DNA of 42,590 nucleotides, from assembly GCA_948435735.1 (NCBI GenBank), contig CAOJGX010000009.1:1-42590 (forward strand), written 5' to 3'. Below the pieces are notes generated by a model. It did no database searches. It was not told the origin of the DNA and saw nothing but the letters and a program-made list of their open reading frames with translations. This DNA is from an uncultured Clostridium sp. (GTDB lineage: Bacteria > Bacillota > Clostridia > TANB77 > CAG-508). Shown piece by piece: positions 19,474 through 27,866 of the stretch; the stretch's first letter is position 1; each line of letters begins with the position of its first letter. A program made the translations under genes and the position numbers.

Positions 19474-20254
19474 CTCTTAACACCTCCTTTGCAAATTGAG
19501 AATAAGCTTCTGCAACTTTACTATTTTTGTCATAAGCAAAAATGCTTTTCCCTTTAGATGAAGACTCTGCCGTTTTTACTGCAAATGGTATTTGAGTATC
19601 ATATAACTTTACAATGTTGCCAAAATTAATTTCTAATTCTTTTCTAATTGTAAATGGCAGTTTAGTTCTATTATCTACTAATGTCATTAATATTCCACCA
19701 ACTTTTAGCTCTTTATTTAATTGTCTTCTAACTCTTGAAACAATATTGAGTAAATTTCCCATTCCTCTTGCCGATAGATATTGACTTTGCACAGGAATTA
19801 TAACTTGGTCACTACAAGCTAGTGCATTAGTTGTAATCATTGATAGAGATGGCATACAATCAATAATTATATAGTCGTATTTATCTTTTAGACTACTTAA
19901 GCAATTTTTCATTGCATATTCTCTACTCATTGCATTTTGCAAGTTAGACTCTGTCATTGCTAAACTTAAATCTGATGGAATTAAATCTACTTTTTCTTGA
20001 TGATGTAAAATAGCTTCTTCTGAATTTATTTCTTTATCTTCTATATATCTTTCGAGTAAAGTTGATAGAGTTACAGGAAGTTCATTTTCATCATAATAAC
20101 CCATATATGTTGTTAAATTAGCTTGTGGATCTGCATCTACAATTAAAACTTTTTTATTATTGTTTGCCAATGATACCCCTAAACTAAATGCAGTTGTTGT
20201 TTTACCAACACCACCCTTTTGGTTTGCTATTGCTATTGTCTTACACCTTGACAT
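19424..20254 (-). CDS. parA: ParA/Soj-family partition ATPase
   Basis: A 276-residue deviant Walker ATPase: KGGVGKTTT at residues 13-21 with the signature lysine, VLIVDADPQANLT as the switch/Walker A' region, and YIIIDCMPSLSMITTNAL as Walker B. ParA dimers bind DNA non-specifically and move ParB-loaded DNA. The start has AAAGGAGG. It is the first gene of the parAB pair, about 30 bases after a perfect 36-base inverted repeat. The full length and active-site lysines indicate a working protein. The pair at one end with the other genes downstream on the same strand is the layout of several clostridial conjugative elements. Confidence 0.9.
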   Translation of the reverse strand: MSRCKTIAIANQKGGVGKTTTAFSLGVSLANNNKKVLIVDADPQANLTTYMGYYDENELPVTLSTLLERYIEDKEINSEEAILHHQEKVDLIPSDLSLAMTESNLQNAMSREYAMKNCLSSLKDKYDYIIIDCMPSLSMITTNALACSDQVIIPVQSQYLSARGMGNLLNIVSRVRRQLNKELKVGGILMTLVDNRTKLPFTIRKELEINFGNIVKLYDTQIPFAVKTAESSSKGKSIFAYDKNSKVAEAYSQFAKEVLRDDERERKNALSKGYIR

Positions 20255-20281
20255 ATATTCTTTCCTCCTTTCTTTTAATTT

Positions 20282-20317
20282 TAGCTTTTATTTTATAACT
20301 TTATAAAATAAAAGCTA
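20282..20317. repeat. Perfect 16-bp inverted repeat upstream of parA
   Basis: TAGCTTTTATTTTATA, a four-base loop and its exact complement. It lies between the small gene at 20388 and the parA start. It could be an RNA hairpin in the transcript, a centromere-like site or an operator; the sequence alone does not decide. Confidence 0.6.
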
Positions 20318-20333
20318 TGTACTGCCTTAACGC

Positions 20334-20369
20334 AAAAAAAGCGAGTAACCATAAAAGGTCAAACTCGCT
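20334..20369 (-). terminator. Terminator after the 48-residue gene
   Basis: Minus-strand stem AAGCGAGT...GACC / GGT...ACTCGC followed by seven T, just past the stop at 20388. Confidence 0.75.
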
Positions 20370-20387
20370 TACAATATGTTTATTTAA

Positions 20388-20534
20388 TTATGCTTTTTCT
20401 AATAGTTTCTCCATTACTTCATTTATAAAATTAACTTCTTTTCCTTTTTCTATTTCATCTTTTCTTAATTCATTTAAAGCATTTATAATTAATCTATATT
20501 CATATTCATCAACTTTTAATTTAATATTTCTCAT
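20388..20534 (-). CDS. 48-residue small protein, possibly a regulator or antitoxin-like protein
   Basis: A short ORF with a strong AGGAGATG site. It begins MRNIKLKVDEYEYRLIINAL and ends in VNFINEVMEKLLEKA, consistent with a beta strand and two amphipathic helices. That resembles the short ribbon-helix-helix proteins that autoregulate partition or mobile-element operons, but no firm family can be assigned. It has its own terminator and lies upstream of parAB, so it may control the pair (inference). Confidence 0.5.
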   Translation of the reverse strand: MRNIKLKVDEYEYRLIINALNELRKDEIEKGKEVNFINEVMEKLLEKA

Positions 20535-20637
20535 AATAACCATCTCCTATTTATCTTTATATTATAATGGTAATACAAAAATATAAATAAAGCTAATGTG
20601 TGATTTGTTCCTATTAGATAATTTCTTACATTTAATA

Positions 20638-21069
20638 CTAATCTGTCAAATTTGTTTCATAATATATTTTAAATTGTTCATTTAATAGAGAAAAACAATC
20701 CTCATTTTTAGTTATTATTATTGAACATTCATCTAACCATTTTTCAATAAATTTAATAACATCATTTAAAATTGTTTCATTATTGTTATGCTCATCTATA
20801 TAATCCAATATAGATTTTAAACAAGGAATATCATCATCAATCAATTTGTAAAATTTATCATTATTACATAGTTCTTCAATTAAATTTAGTAATTTGATTT
20901 TTGTATTATTCTGATTTCTTTTTATTTGATGTTCAATTATTTTTGATTCTGATAAATTTGATAATAAATCATTAAACATATTCTTTATTGGATGATAATA
21001 TGTTTTTGATGATATTTTAAATTTTTTATTACCTGTTATTTTTTGAATTTTATTTTCTAATTCTTTCAT
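20638..21069 (-). CDS. Soluble protein of unknown function at the element's right end
   Basis: A 143-residue acidic, Asn/Ile-rich, mostly helical protein. I chose ATG 21069 (MKELENKIQKITGN) because GGAAAGGAAAA lies eight bases upstream; an earlier in-frame ATG at 21087 has no such site. No domain is recognised. It has two isolated cysteines, no signal peptide and no membrane segment. It is the outermost minus-strand gene before the Xer recombinase and may be the first gene of the mobile element or its last neighbour. Confidence 0.45.
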   Translation of the reverse strand: MKELENKIQKITGNKKFKISSKTYYHPIKNMFNDLLSNLSESKIIEHQIKRNQNNTKIKLLNLIEELCNNDKFYKLIDDDIPCLKSILDYIDEHNNNETILNDVIKFIEKWLDECSIIITKNEDCFSLLNEQFKIYYETNLTD

Positions 21070-21087
21070 ATTTATTTTCCTTTCCAA

Positions 21088-21419
21088 ATAAAAAAAGCTA
21101 GTAATTATTTACTAACATTTTATGTCTAAAATTGTCGAAACTCCTTATCTCTCTGGCAAAAAACGAACCATTATCAAAGTTTTGCGCAGATAGGGACAGG
21201 ATTAAAAATAGAACCATGTGTGATATAATCCAATCTCTGAAACTCTTGCTAAAACCGATTCTGATGCTTTGTTTATTTTAGGTTTTATTACTTATCATAT
21301 ATTAACTTATCATCTCTATAATTATATATATCTATCTAATAATTTCATCAAAAATTCTTAAATACTTATTATAAGATATTTTAATTATACATATTTTCAA
21401 AATATGTATAATTTTTTAC
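21088..21419. other. Intergenic region, possible element/chromosome junction
   Basis: No convincing gene in either strand. It holds a small terminator-like stem at 21090-21112 (TAGTAA/TTACTA then seven T on the minus strand), a Spo0A-box-like TTGTCGAAA near 21132, and a 31-bp perfect palindrome at 21383-21413 followed by TTTTTT. The right end of the element probably lies here, but without the left end no attachment site can be named. Confidence 0.4.
21383..21413. repeat. 31-bp perfect palindrome upstream of the Xer gene
   Basis: Arms AATTATACATATTTT and AAAATATGTATAATT around a single central C, then a T run on the plus strand. It may be an AT-rich terminator or a recombinase/regulator site; its centre lies 77 bases before the recombinase start. 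Confidence 0.6.
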
Positions 21420-21448
21420 TTGCCAAAAACCATCTCTAATATTATAAT
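21420..21448 (+). promoter_or_regulatory. Promoter of the Xer recombinase gene
   Basis: TTGCCA (21420-21425), a 17-base spacer and TATAAT (21443-21448), 26 bases before the ATG at 21475. The ribosome binding site is AAAGGAG at 21457-21463. Confidence 0.7.
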
Positions 21449-21474
21449 ATACAAAGAAAGGAGACTAAAATATC

Positions 21475-22477
21475 ATGATTCCAAGAGAAAAAAATCCCGA
21501 ATTTCTAAACGATTTTTTAGACTATTCTTCAACCATACTCAATAAATCAGAAAACACCATCAAAGAATACAATTACGACATTGCACATTTTCTAAAATTT
21601 ATCAAATACAAATTCAAAATAGTGACCATTGAATCCGAAGAATTCATCAAAGAAATAACCATTGATGATATATCCTTAGAAACTGTTTCAACAATTACCT
21701 TGCAAGACATTCATTCATTCTTAGCCTACTTAAAAACTTGCTACAATAGCAAACCAGCCACACTTGCTCGCAAAACAGCTAGTATTCGCGTGTTTTTTAA
21801 TTATTTATGCAATAAAACCAAACGAATTCCAGATAATCCAGCCATTGATTTGGAAAGTCCAAAACTTGGTAAACGTTTACCTAAATATTTAAGTTTAGAG
21901 GAAAGCAAGAAATTATTAGAAGTAACCAAAACACCGCCACAAAAAACACATGGAAACCATGATAATTCAATCAGAGATTTTGCAATTATTACTCTCTTTT
22001 TAAATTGTGGCATGCGTTTATCTGAGTTAACTGGTATTAATATAAACGATATCGATTTTGAAAATAACAAATTAACAGTTATTGGAAAAGGTGACAAAGA
22101 ACGTACCATTTATTTAAATAAAGCCTGTATTAAAGCAATTAATCAATATTTAGAAATTCGTCCTCATGAAGGCGTTCAATTCAATTCTCGTAATGCTTTA
22201 TTTTTAAGTGAACAGCGTAAACGAATCAGCAATCGAACTGTTCAATATATTGTAAAACAAGAATTTCAAGCAGCTCGGAATCGATGCAACGAAATATTCT
22301 GTACACAAATTAAGACACACTGCAGCAACTTTGATGTATAAATATGGCGAAGTTGATATTCGTGCCTTACAAGAAGTCTTAGGTCATGAGAGCATTGCTA
22401 CAACGCAAATTTACACGCATGTTGATGATGAACAAGTTCGAAATGCAATTGAAAGTAATCCACTTGCCAATGAATAA
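21475..22477 (+). CDS. XerC/D-like tyrosine recombinase with one +1 frame break
   Basis: Skipping the C at 22276 gives a 333-residue recombinase, the normal family length. Residues about 5-110 are the SAM-like core-binding domain ([18 protein letters not shown] and [12 protein letters not shown]). The catalytic domain has its first arginine in NCGMRLSEL and its lysine in [10 protein letters not shown]. After the shift come the HKLRHTAAT box, [14 protein letters not shown] and the nucleophile Tyr. Unshifted reading ends at 22341 and lacks the HxxR box, the second His and the Tyr, so only the shifted product can be active. It looks like a chromosomal Xer for dimer resolution, since it lies outside the parAB block and in the opposite direction. 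It could instead serve the element. Confidence 0.85.
22276..22278 (+). other. CGG +1 shift site in the Xer recombinase
   Basis: Zero frame reads GCA GCT CGG AAT CGA. Skipping the C gives GCT GGA ATC GAT GCA ACG, restoring [17 protein letters not shown]. The glycine is residue 268 and all later catalytic residues depend on it. Confidence 0.75.
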
Positions 22478-22479
22478 GA

Positions 22480-22519
22480 AAGCCTATAACGCAAAAAATA
22501 CATACGTTATAGGCCTTTT
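22480..22519. terminator. Bidirectional terminator between the Xer gene and the 22524 gene
   Basis: Stem AAGCCTATAACG / CGTTATAGGCCTT with T-rich flank on the plus side, placed between two convergent genes. Confidence 0.7.
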
Positions 22520-22523
22520 ACTC

Positions 22524-22940
22524 TTATTTTTCAAAAATTGGATACACTAAAAAACTATCCTTGTTTAGTGACAAAATTTTGTCTTTTTCTTTTTCGATTA
22601 GGATTTGTACAGGTAACCAATGTTTGACTACCTGTGTTTTGCCAATACACCGACAAATCATGGTAGTATCTTTTCTTTTCCCATGATAATAGCGAAAAAA
22701 GAATAGACATTCTTTTTTATAAAATACAGCATATACTGGCGAATGCACTTCGTTTGGAAACTTCTGCCGTGCAAATCCTCTTGAGCGTGCATTGATTTTA
22801 AACTCATCTGCAACACCAGAAAAAGTATTTGCTTTTATTTTCCATGTCCCACCGGTTATTTTGTCAAAATTGTCATCTTTGACAATAACGTTTTCTGGCT
22901 CTTCCATTGGCCGAATTATATATGAACCAATTTGTTTCAT
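22524..22940 (-). CDS. Conserved-looking hypothetical protein
   Basis: A 138-residue basic soluble protein. I chose ATG 22940 (MKQIGSYIIRPM) behind AAGGAAGGTG over an in-frame GTG nine bases upstream. A beta-rich N-terminal half has FDKITGGTWKIKANTFSG and RGFARQKFPNEVHS; the second half is YAVFYKKECLFFFRYYHGK and a charged tail. I do not recognise a family. It contains two in-frame CGG codons (22767-22769 and 22650-22652) that appear to be read normally, because shifting at either gives an early stop. That makes it a counter-example to an absolute CGG shift rule. Confidence 0.5.
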   Translation of the reverse strand: MKQIGSYIIRPMEEPENVIVKDDNFDKITGGTWKIKANTFSGVADEFKINARSRGFARQKFPNEVHSPVYAVFYKKECLFFFRYYHGKRKDTTMICRCIGKTQVVKHWLPVQILIEKEKDKILSLNKDSFLVYPIFEK

Positions 22941-23029
22941 AATTTTCACCTTCCTTTGACAAGAAAAATTAATAAAGTTACGATTTATAATATATATATT
23001 ATATCACAAATTTTTCCTTTCTGCAAGAC

Positions 23030-23761
23030 CTATTTTAACACAACAATCCCATGCAAACACTTCTCATCTTCACTTTTAATCACAACCTTATGTTCCCCAT
23101 TTTCTAATTGATAGAACACCTTTACCGTATCCCCTAACTTAATTTCTTTTTTACACATCATTTTAATCGATTTAAAATCCGCTGTTTTATAAATTTCCAT
23201 TGGCAATACTTCATTGGCAATATCCATAAAATAAATATTATGCAAATGATTATTCACATCAATTAAACTTCGATTGACGGTAAAAGTAGCAGAATTGCTA
23301 TATGAATCTGGTTCTATTAATTTTTCCAAATCGAGTTCCTCAAATACCTGTTTTTCTTCAATCGTATAAGCATCGCAAACTTTTTGGTCAATTCTCGTGA
23401 TTTTTTCTTTTTCTATATCTAATAAAACCCACTTAGACGTTGCAATTCCAAGCACTCTTTTATGCTCATCTAAAATTTCAAAATCACGATAGGCATACAA
23501 TTTATCAATTCCACGTGACCACGTTTTTATCCTAATTTTATCACCATATTTCGGTCTTTGAAAAATTTCTATCCTCCAGCCTAAAAGTACCCAACTTTTT
23601 TTAACAATAGGAATATCTTTTAAACCATATCCCACTAGATTAGAATGGACGCCCCCTGCGTCCTCTAAATACGAAAGTAATGCTGTATTGGTCACTTTGT
23701 TGGCCAGTGCAACATCTCTCAGCCCAATAAAAACCTCATGTTCAACAAACATCTTAATCAT
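23030..23761 (-). CDS. Acyl-ACP thioesterase
   Basis: A 243-residue double hot-dog protein of the acyl-ACP thioesterase family (FatA/B type), which hydrolyses fatty acyl chains from acyl carrier protein. The first hot-dog has SYLEDAGGVHSNLVGYGLKD and KSWVLLGWRIEIFQRPKYGD. The second has VNRSLIDVNNHLHNIYFMDIANE, with the Asn/His of the active site. Its start overlaps the nucleotidyltransferase stop by eight bases, so it is the last gene of the peptide-modification operon. Whether it works on lipids generally or provides an acyl group for the peptide product is unknown. Confidence 0.82.
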   Translation of the reverse strand: MIKMFVEHEVFIGLRDVALANKVTNTALLSYLEDAGGVHSNLVGYGLKDIPIVKKSWVLLGWRIEIFQRPKYGDKIRIKTWSRGIDKLYAYRDFEILDEHKRVLGIATSKWVLLDIEKEKITRIDQKVCDAYTIEEKQVFEELDLEKLIEPDSYSNSATFTVNRSLIDVNNHLHNIYFMDIANEVLPMEIYKTADFKSIKMMCKKEIKLGDTVKVFYQLENGEHKVVIKSEDEKCLHGIVVLK

Positions 23762-24899
23762 CCTTTCTAATAATTCCTAATTTTTGATAAATATCCTGAA
23801 TTTTAGCAACTTCTTCCGGATTTGCCTCTTGGATTAATTTTATCTTATCCATTCTGGCCTTCACCGTTGTTTCTTTTGAAAAAACATCTTTTATAAGACG
23901 CGCAACCCAAGTAGCAGGAAGTAAAACAGGCACTTTTTTCAAAATTGGATACTTTTCCTTCATAATTTTATACTTTGGAAAAAACAATTGCAACACATAA
24001 CTTGACTTTCCATGCTTTTCTCCCACTGCATAATGAATATTATTTTCAATACTAGAACCTTTTAAAATAAATCTTTCCACCTCATCAAAATCCTCAATTT
24101 CTTCATTACCAAACCATTTATACGCTATTCTACGGATATTTTCCTCAAACTCTTTTGCCTCAAATTCCGCTAATTTTTGATTTAACTTCTCAAACTGAAA
24201 GTCATTTTTATATTTTTGATAAAATAAATAAACATCTAAAACATCTCTTATTTCAATTCCCGCATATTTAAAATGGCGAATCAAATGAATGATACAAAAC
24301 AAATACGTATCCTCTAGATCCATACGATACACATGCTGATAATTTTGATAAGCAATACACAACGGCCAAATATCATTAAAATATTCGTGAGCAGTATCTG
24401 CCCCAGGAATTAACTTTCTGTGCACTTCAACAAGAATCAAAGAATTTTTGGTAAAAACAAGATGTTTTTCATGATCATAAAATTCTTCAAATCCTAAATC
24501 TTTCATGATTTTAGAAGCTTTCTTAAAATCCTTGTCATGTAACATAAGGTCAATATCGCACATTTGCCTCATATACGGTTTTGAATAGACCTCCTTCATG
24601 GTGACACCTTTTACAACAAGTGTCTCAATTCCAGCTTCCTCAAAACGATTTAAGATATTTTCTAATTCAAGATTTTCATTCGTATCCTTAATAATTTGCT
24701 TATGATAATCCGCTCCAATTAACTGCTTAATATTCTCCGATTGACAGCTACTTTGAGACCACTGATACAAAAAATTACTCACCTTATTTTTTTGGGCTAA
24801 TTGATATAATTTTTCTTCATCCAAATTTTCATCTATCTTGTACTTTTCATCTTCCAAAAAACATTTAATCAGTTTTAATAATGCTTTACTTTCGTTCAT
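23754..24899 (-). CDS. Nucleotidyltransferase-fold protein (NTP_transf_5 type)
   Basis: A 381-residue protein of the large uncharacterised nucleotidyltransferase family often found with peptide-modification and lasso clusters. The core is GIETLVVKGVTMKEVYSKP, RQMCDIDLMLHDKDF (the D-x-D metal motif) and LVEVHRKLIPG. The C-terminal half is helical. It overlaps the ABC transporter gene by 14 bases and the thioesterase by eight, so translation is coupled. Known relatives may add nucleotides or other groups to substrates; the role here, possibly tailoring the small peptide encoded upstream, is inferred. Confidence 0.75.
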   Translation of the reverse strand: MNESKALLKLIKCFLEDEKYKIDENLDEEKLYQLAQKNKVSNFLYQWSQSSCQSENIKQLIGADYHKQIIKDTNENLELENILNRFEEAGIETLVVKGVTMKEVYSKPYMRQMCDIDLMLHDKDFKKASKIMKDLGFEEFYDHEKHLVFTKNSLILVEVHRKLIPGADTAHEYFNDIWPLCIAYQNYQHVYRMDLEDTYLFCIIHLIRHFKYAGIEIRDVLDVYLFYQKYKNDFQFEKLNQKLAEFEAKEFEENIRRIAYKWFGNEEIEDFDEVERFILKGSSIENNIHYAVGEKHGKSSYVLQLFFPKYKIMKEKYPILKKVPVLLPATWVARLIKDVFSKETTVKARMDKIKLIQEANPEEVAKIQDIYQKLGIIRKDD

Positions 24900-26574
24900 T
24901 TTCCTTTCCCTTTTCCCTAATTTTCATATCTTCAACCATAAATTCTTTGTCACAAATCTTTGAAATACTATTTCGATGCGTTACAATAATACAAGTTCTA
25001 TTTTTTAAATTCTTAATATTATGCAAAACTTCTTCCTCTGTTTTGCTATCTAAACTAGAAGTGATTTCATCTAAAATCAAAATCGGTGCCCCACTAACTA
25101 ACGCTCTTGCAATCGCCAAACGTTGCAATTGTCCTTCTGATAAACCACTTCCTCTTTCCCCTATTTTGGTATCTAAACCATTTGGCAAATTCGCCATAAA
25201 GCTTGTACAATTACTCACCGCTAAAGCCTCTTGCAAAGCTTCTTCTGAAACATCAGGATTAACAAACGTAATATTTTCACGAATGGTCCCACTTAAAATA
25301 AACTTTCCTTGTGGCACATAAGCAAACATATTTCTTGTATCATGACTGACTTCTTGAAACGTTCCATCTTTTAAGGAAAACCCAATTTGTCCCGCATCTT
25401 TTTGGATAATTCCTAAAATAAGTTTCAGTAGTGTACTTTTTCCAATACCAGATTCCCCATAAATTGCCACAATCTCACCTTTGGCAACTTCAAAATCAGC
25501 CGCATCAAAAATTTTTTTATTCTTATAGGTAAAACTTACACCAGAAAGTGTAATACTTTTCAAATTTTCGTATAATTCATCTTTGTTCATTTCCTGCGTT
25601 TTGACATCTTCTTTCAACTCTTCTAATTCAATCAGTCTTTCTGCAGAAGCCAACATCGCAAACATACTCTGAAACGACCTAGAAAGACCTATAATTGGTG
25701 CTTGCACTTGTGTAATTAATTGCACAATCGAAGTCAAACCACCAACTGTAATATTTTGCAAATATAAGTTATATGCCCCCCAAATCAAAGTCAAAAAATA
25801 CCCAATTTGATAGATAATATTAAACCCTGCACTCGATGCAATCGAGAGACTCCTACGTTTCATCTGAACATCATATCGGCTATCTTGTAATTGTCTCGAT
25901 TTAGCAAGAATAACATCTTCACTACTAAAAATTTTTATGACAATCAAATTATCAAATATCTCTTTAAATAATAAACGAACATTCGAACTTGCTTCTTGTA
26001 ATTTTTTATGTATTTTCTTTAAAAAAGGCTTAAATAGGTTTACCACTACAAATAAAACACAGCCAGCGATTAAAAAAAGAACGACCAGTTCTTTGCTGAC
26101 ATGAAACAGTAAGATTAATGCACAAATCAATTTAGTTAGCATAGACAAGATATTCGGAATCAGAGCGACTAGCGTATCAATAATAATATTGACATCGGAT
26201 ACAATTCTGGTCATCAATTCTCCGCTATGGAATTTTGAAATGTGTTCATAATCCTTTTTTAGAATGGTGTTTAAGATATCTTGTTTGAAGTGAAGTTCTA
26301 ATTTGGCACATGTGACTGCGTTGATTGAACTTAAGATGGTTTTTAAGCCAATTTCAATAAAGCATATAACAATTAGTTCGATAATGTATTTTCTAAGTAG
26401 AATAAGCGATTGTGAGACAGCCGCATCAATGACATTTTTGGAAACTAATATTAGATATATGCTTAAAATGGAATATACGATATTGATAAGGTTGAGCATG
26501 ATGAAATTTAAAACTTGAGATTTGGTTTTCTTTAAAATCCATTGTAAGTTTTTTAAATCATTCAATTTTGGCAT
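24886..26574 (-). CDS. ABC exporter (fused membrane and ATPase domains)
   Basis: A 562-residue half-transporter. About residues 15-300 hold six membrane helices of the exporter type. The ATPase has Walker A YGESGIGKST, the Q-loop YVPQGKFILSG, signature LSEGQLQRLAIARAL, Walker B ILILDEITSSLD and the switch His in IIVTHRN. There is no N-terminal C39 peptidase, so it does not cut a double-glycine leader. Its position after a PqqD-like gene and before the nucleotidyltransferase fits the exporter (D protein) of lasso-like clusters, so export of the modified peptide is the likely role. Confidence 0.88.
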   Translation of the reverse strand: MPKLNDLKNLQWILKKTKSQVLNFIMLNLINIVYSILSIYLILVSKNVIDAAVSQSLILLRKYIIELIVICFIEIGLKTILSSINAVTCAKLELHFKQDILNTILKKDYEHISKFHSGELMTRIVSDVNIIIDTLVALIPNILSMLTKLICALILLFHVSKELVVLFLIAGCVLFVVVNLFKPFLKKIHKKLQEASSNVRLLFKEIFDNLIVIKIFSSEDVILAKSRQLQDSRYDVQMKRRSLSIASSAGFNIIYQIGYFLTLIWGAYNLYLQNITVGGLTSIVQLITQVQAPIIGLSRSFQSMFAMLASAERLIELEELKEDVKTQEMNKDELYENLKSITLSGVSFTYKNKKIFDAADFEVAKGEIVAIYGESGIGKSTLLKLILGIIQKDAGQIGFSLKDGTFQEVSHDTRNMFAYVPQGKFILSGTIRENITFVNPDVSEEALQEALAVSNCTSFMANLPNGLDTKIGERGSGLSEGQLQRLAIARALVSGAPILILDEITSSLDSKTEEEVLHNIKNLKNRTCIIVTHRNSISKICDKEFMVEDMKIREKGKENERK

Positions 26575-26593
26575 TCCTTTCTTTGGTTATGGG

Positions 26594-26857
26594 TTATTCA
26601 AAAACATTAGCGTTTTGTAATTGTTCAATAAATTTTTGTGTACTTTTAATTGCCCTTTCTTGATCAAATTTATATTTCTCAACTAATTTATCAGCAATTT
26701 CCTCAATCGTAATATCCTCTTGCAACAATTCCCATATAAATTTTCCTGTTTCATTTAGATGAATAACACCTTTAAATTCATGGATTAAAATTCCAGTCGG
26801 AACAACCACTGTAGTATCTGCAATTTCTCTTAAAAAAAATCCTTCTTTAATTTTCAT
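26594..26857 (-). CDS. PqqD-family peptide carrier (RRE domain)
   Basis: An 87-residue PqqD-like protein: GFFLREIADTTVVVPTG, FKGVIHLNETGKFIWELL and a C-terminal helix pair (IEEIADKLVEKYKFDQERA). PqqD-type domains bind the leader of a ribosomally made peptide and hand it to the modifying enzyme. It overlaps the kinase-like gene by 11 bases and precedes the ABC exporter, so it probably presents the 50-residue peptide to the kinase or nucleotidyltransferase. Confidence 0.85.
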   Translation of the reverse strand: MKIKEGFFLREIADTTVVVPTGILIHEFKGVIHLNETGKFIWELLQEDITIEEIADKLVEKYKFDQERAIKSTQKFIEQLQNANVFE

Positions 26858-27566
26858 TTGTGTTTTCTCCTCTCATGGTTCTGTAAGATAATTGTACTGC
26901 TTCTTCGCTCATATTACAAGACAATTTATAAATTGGTATTTCGTTTAATATGCCATCTAACAAATCAAAAAACTTAACCATTTCTTCTTTTTCTAGATTT
27001 CGAAAGGTTTGGCCTAAGAATAATCCGATTGCTTCCTTTGGCTCCACTTTTCTGATAGAATTATTTTTCGCTTGTTCTAAAAAACAAATTGCCTTTAATT
27101 TGACTTTTTTATCTACATTAATATCGTATTTTCCAGAAAAAGGGGTCCCATAGGCATAAATTCCGTCTTCCATCATGCGAATAGCTGGTTTATCATCATT
27201 TAAAATATACGGTTTTTTATTAGCTAAATATCTTAGCCATAACGAAGTATGAGTAGATTTTCCCGTTCCACATGGTGCTGAAAAAAGATATGCCTCGTTA
27301 TCTACAACAACTGCAGAAGCATGCAAAACACAACCTTGATAATTTAATAAGGTTCGATAAAAGGTATTTCCAGCTAACATATATTCAGCTAATTCAGGAG
27401 TAAATCCGGGATTTTCGTTTAATTCTTTTTGCATATCTTTCTCTTCAACGATTATTTTAAAGTTCCCTTTTGTGTTTTTTGGTACTCTATATTTAGCTGC
27501 TCTAGAGCTTAGCATATCAAATTTTGTATCAAATTCTACAATTACATCTGCAATTTTGTATCTCAT
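26847..27566 (-). CDS. HPr-kinase-like protein, candidate peptide kinase
   Basis: A 239-residue protein with an HPr kinase/PEP-carboxykinase type P-loop (SAPCGTGKSTHTSLWLRYL, about residues 96-114) and the downstream acidic motif ILNDDKPAIR. The HPr-binding N-terminal domain of true HprK is missing. Such stand-alone kinases phosphorylate the C-terminal serine of some lasso precursors in Firmicutes. The peptide gene immediately upstream ends in a Ser/Thr-rich tail, a fitting substrate. It overlaps the PqqD-like gene. A role as a small-molecule kinase cannot be excluded. Confidence 0.75.
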   Translation of the reverse strand: MRYKIADVIVEFDTKFDMLSSRAAKYRVPKNTKGNFKIIVEEKDMQKELNENPGFTPELAEYMLAGNTFYRTLLNYQGCVLHASAVVVDNEAYLFSAPCGTGKSTHTSLWLRYLANKKPYILNDDKPAIRMMEDGIYAYGTPFSGKYDINVDKKVKLKAICFLEQAKNNSIRKVEPKEAIGLFLGQTFRNLEKEEMVKFFDLLDGILNEIPIYKLSCNMSEEAVQLSYRTMRGENTNEN

Positions 27567-27595
27567 ATTTTAACCTCTTTTGCTATTCGTATTGC

Positions 27596-27634
27596 AAAAA
27601 ATCGAGGAAGATTTTTTCTACCTCGATTTTTTTT
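27596..27634. terminator. Leaky terminator between the peptide gene and the kinase gene
   Basis: AAATCGAGG and CCTCGATTT form a perfect stem with A/T runs on both sides. It lies between the first and second genes of one operon, as is common in peptide clusters, where it gives more precursor than enzyme transcript. Confidence 0.65.
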
Positions 27635-27785
27635 AATCCATTGTATTAGTACTTGTTGATGAATTGGTAGATTGTTCACTACCACGCTCACGTGGTTCTA
27701 CAGTAGTACCATCTTGTTGTATTGTATCCGCAAATGGTTGCACAAATATTGCATTTGGATCTTCTGGTATAATATCTTCTGGCAT
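27633..27785 (-). CDS. 50-residue precursor-like peptide of the modification cluster
   Basis: A short ORF with an ideal AAGGAGGT site and a consensus promoter. The N-terminal half, MPEDIIPEDPNAIFVQPFAD, looks like a leader or recognition segment. The middle has EPRERGSEQ, and the last 13 residues, QSTNSSTSTNTMD, are mostly Ser, Thr and Asn. No cysteine and no double-glycine cleavage site are present. It is the first gene of an operon with an HPr-kinase-like protein, PqqD-like carrier, exporter and nucleotidyltransferase, so it is the likely substrate. The Ser/Thr tail is the natural target for the kinase. Precursor identity is inferred from position and composition. Confidence 0.65.
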   Translation of the reverse strand: MPEDIIPEDPNAIFVQPFADTIQQDGTTVEPRERGSEQSTNSSTSTNTMD

Positions 27786-27830
27786 AATATGTACCTCCTT
27801 TATTACTCTTAAATCTTAATTCTTAATATT

Positions 27831-27859
27831 ATTATACTATAACTTTTATGCTTTGTCAA
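27831..27859 (-). promoter_or_regulatory. Consensus promoter of the peptide cluster
   Basis: TTGACA (27859-27854), a 17-base spacer and TATAAT (27836-27831) on the minus strand. A perfect ATGTAAA-N3-TTTACAT palindrome (27867-27883) lies just upstream. Confidence 0.8.
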
Positions 27860-27866
27860 TAACTTT

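Noticed and set aside
21383-21413. A dif site
   Set aside because: The palindrome is perfect, whereas dif has two different 11-base arms, and no known Firmicutes dif core is recognised.
22650-22769. Additional shift sites at the CGG codons of the 22524 gene
   Set aside because: A +1 step at either codon leads to an early stop, while the zero frame stays open and protein-like to its end.
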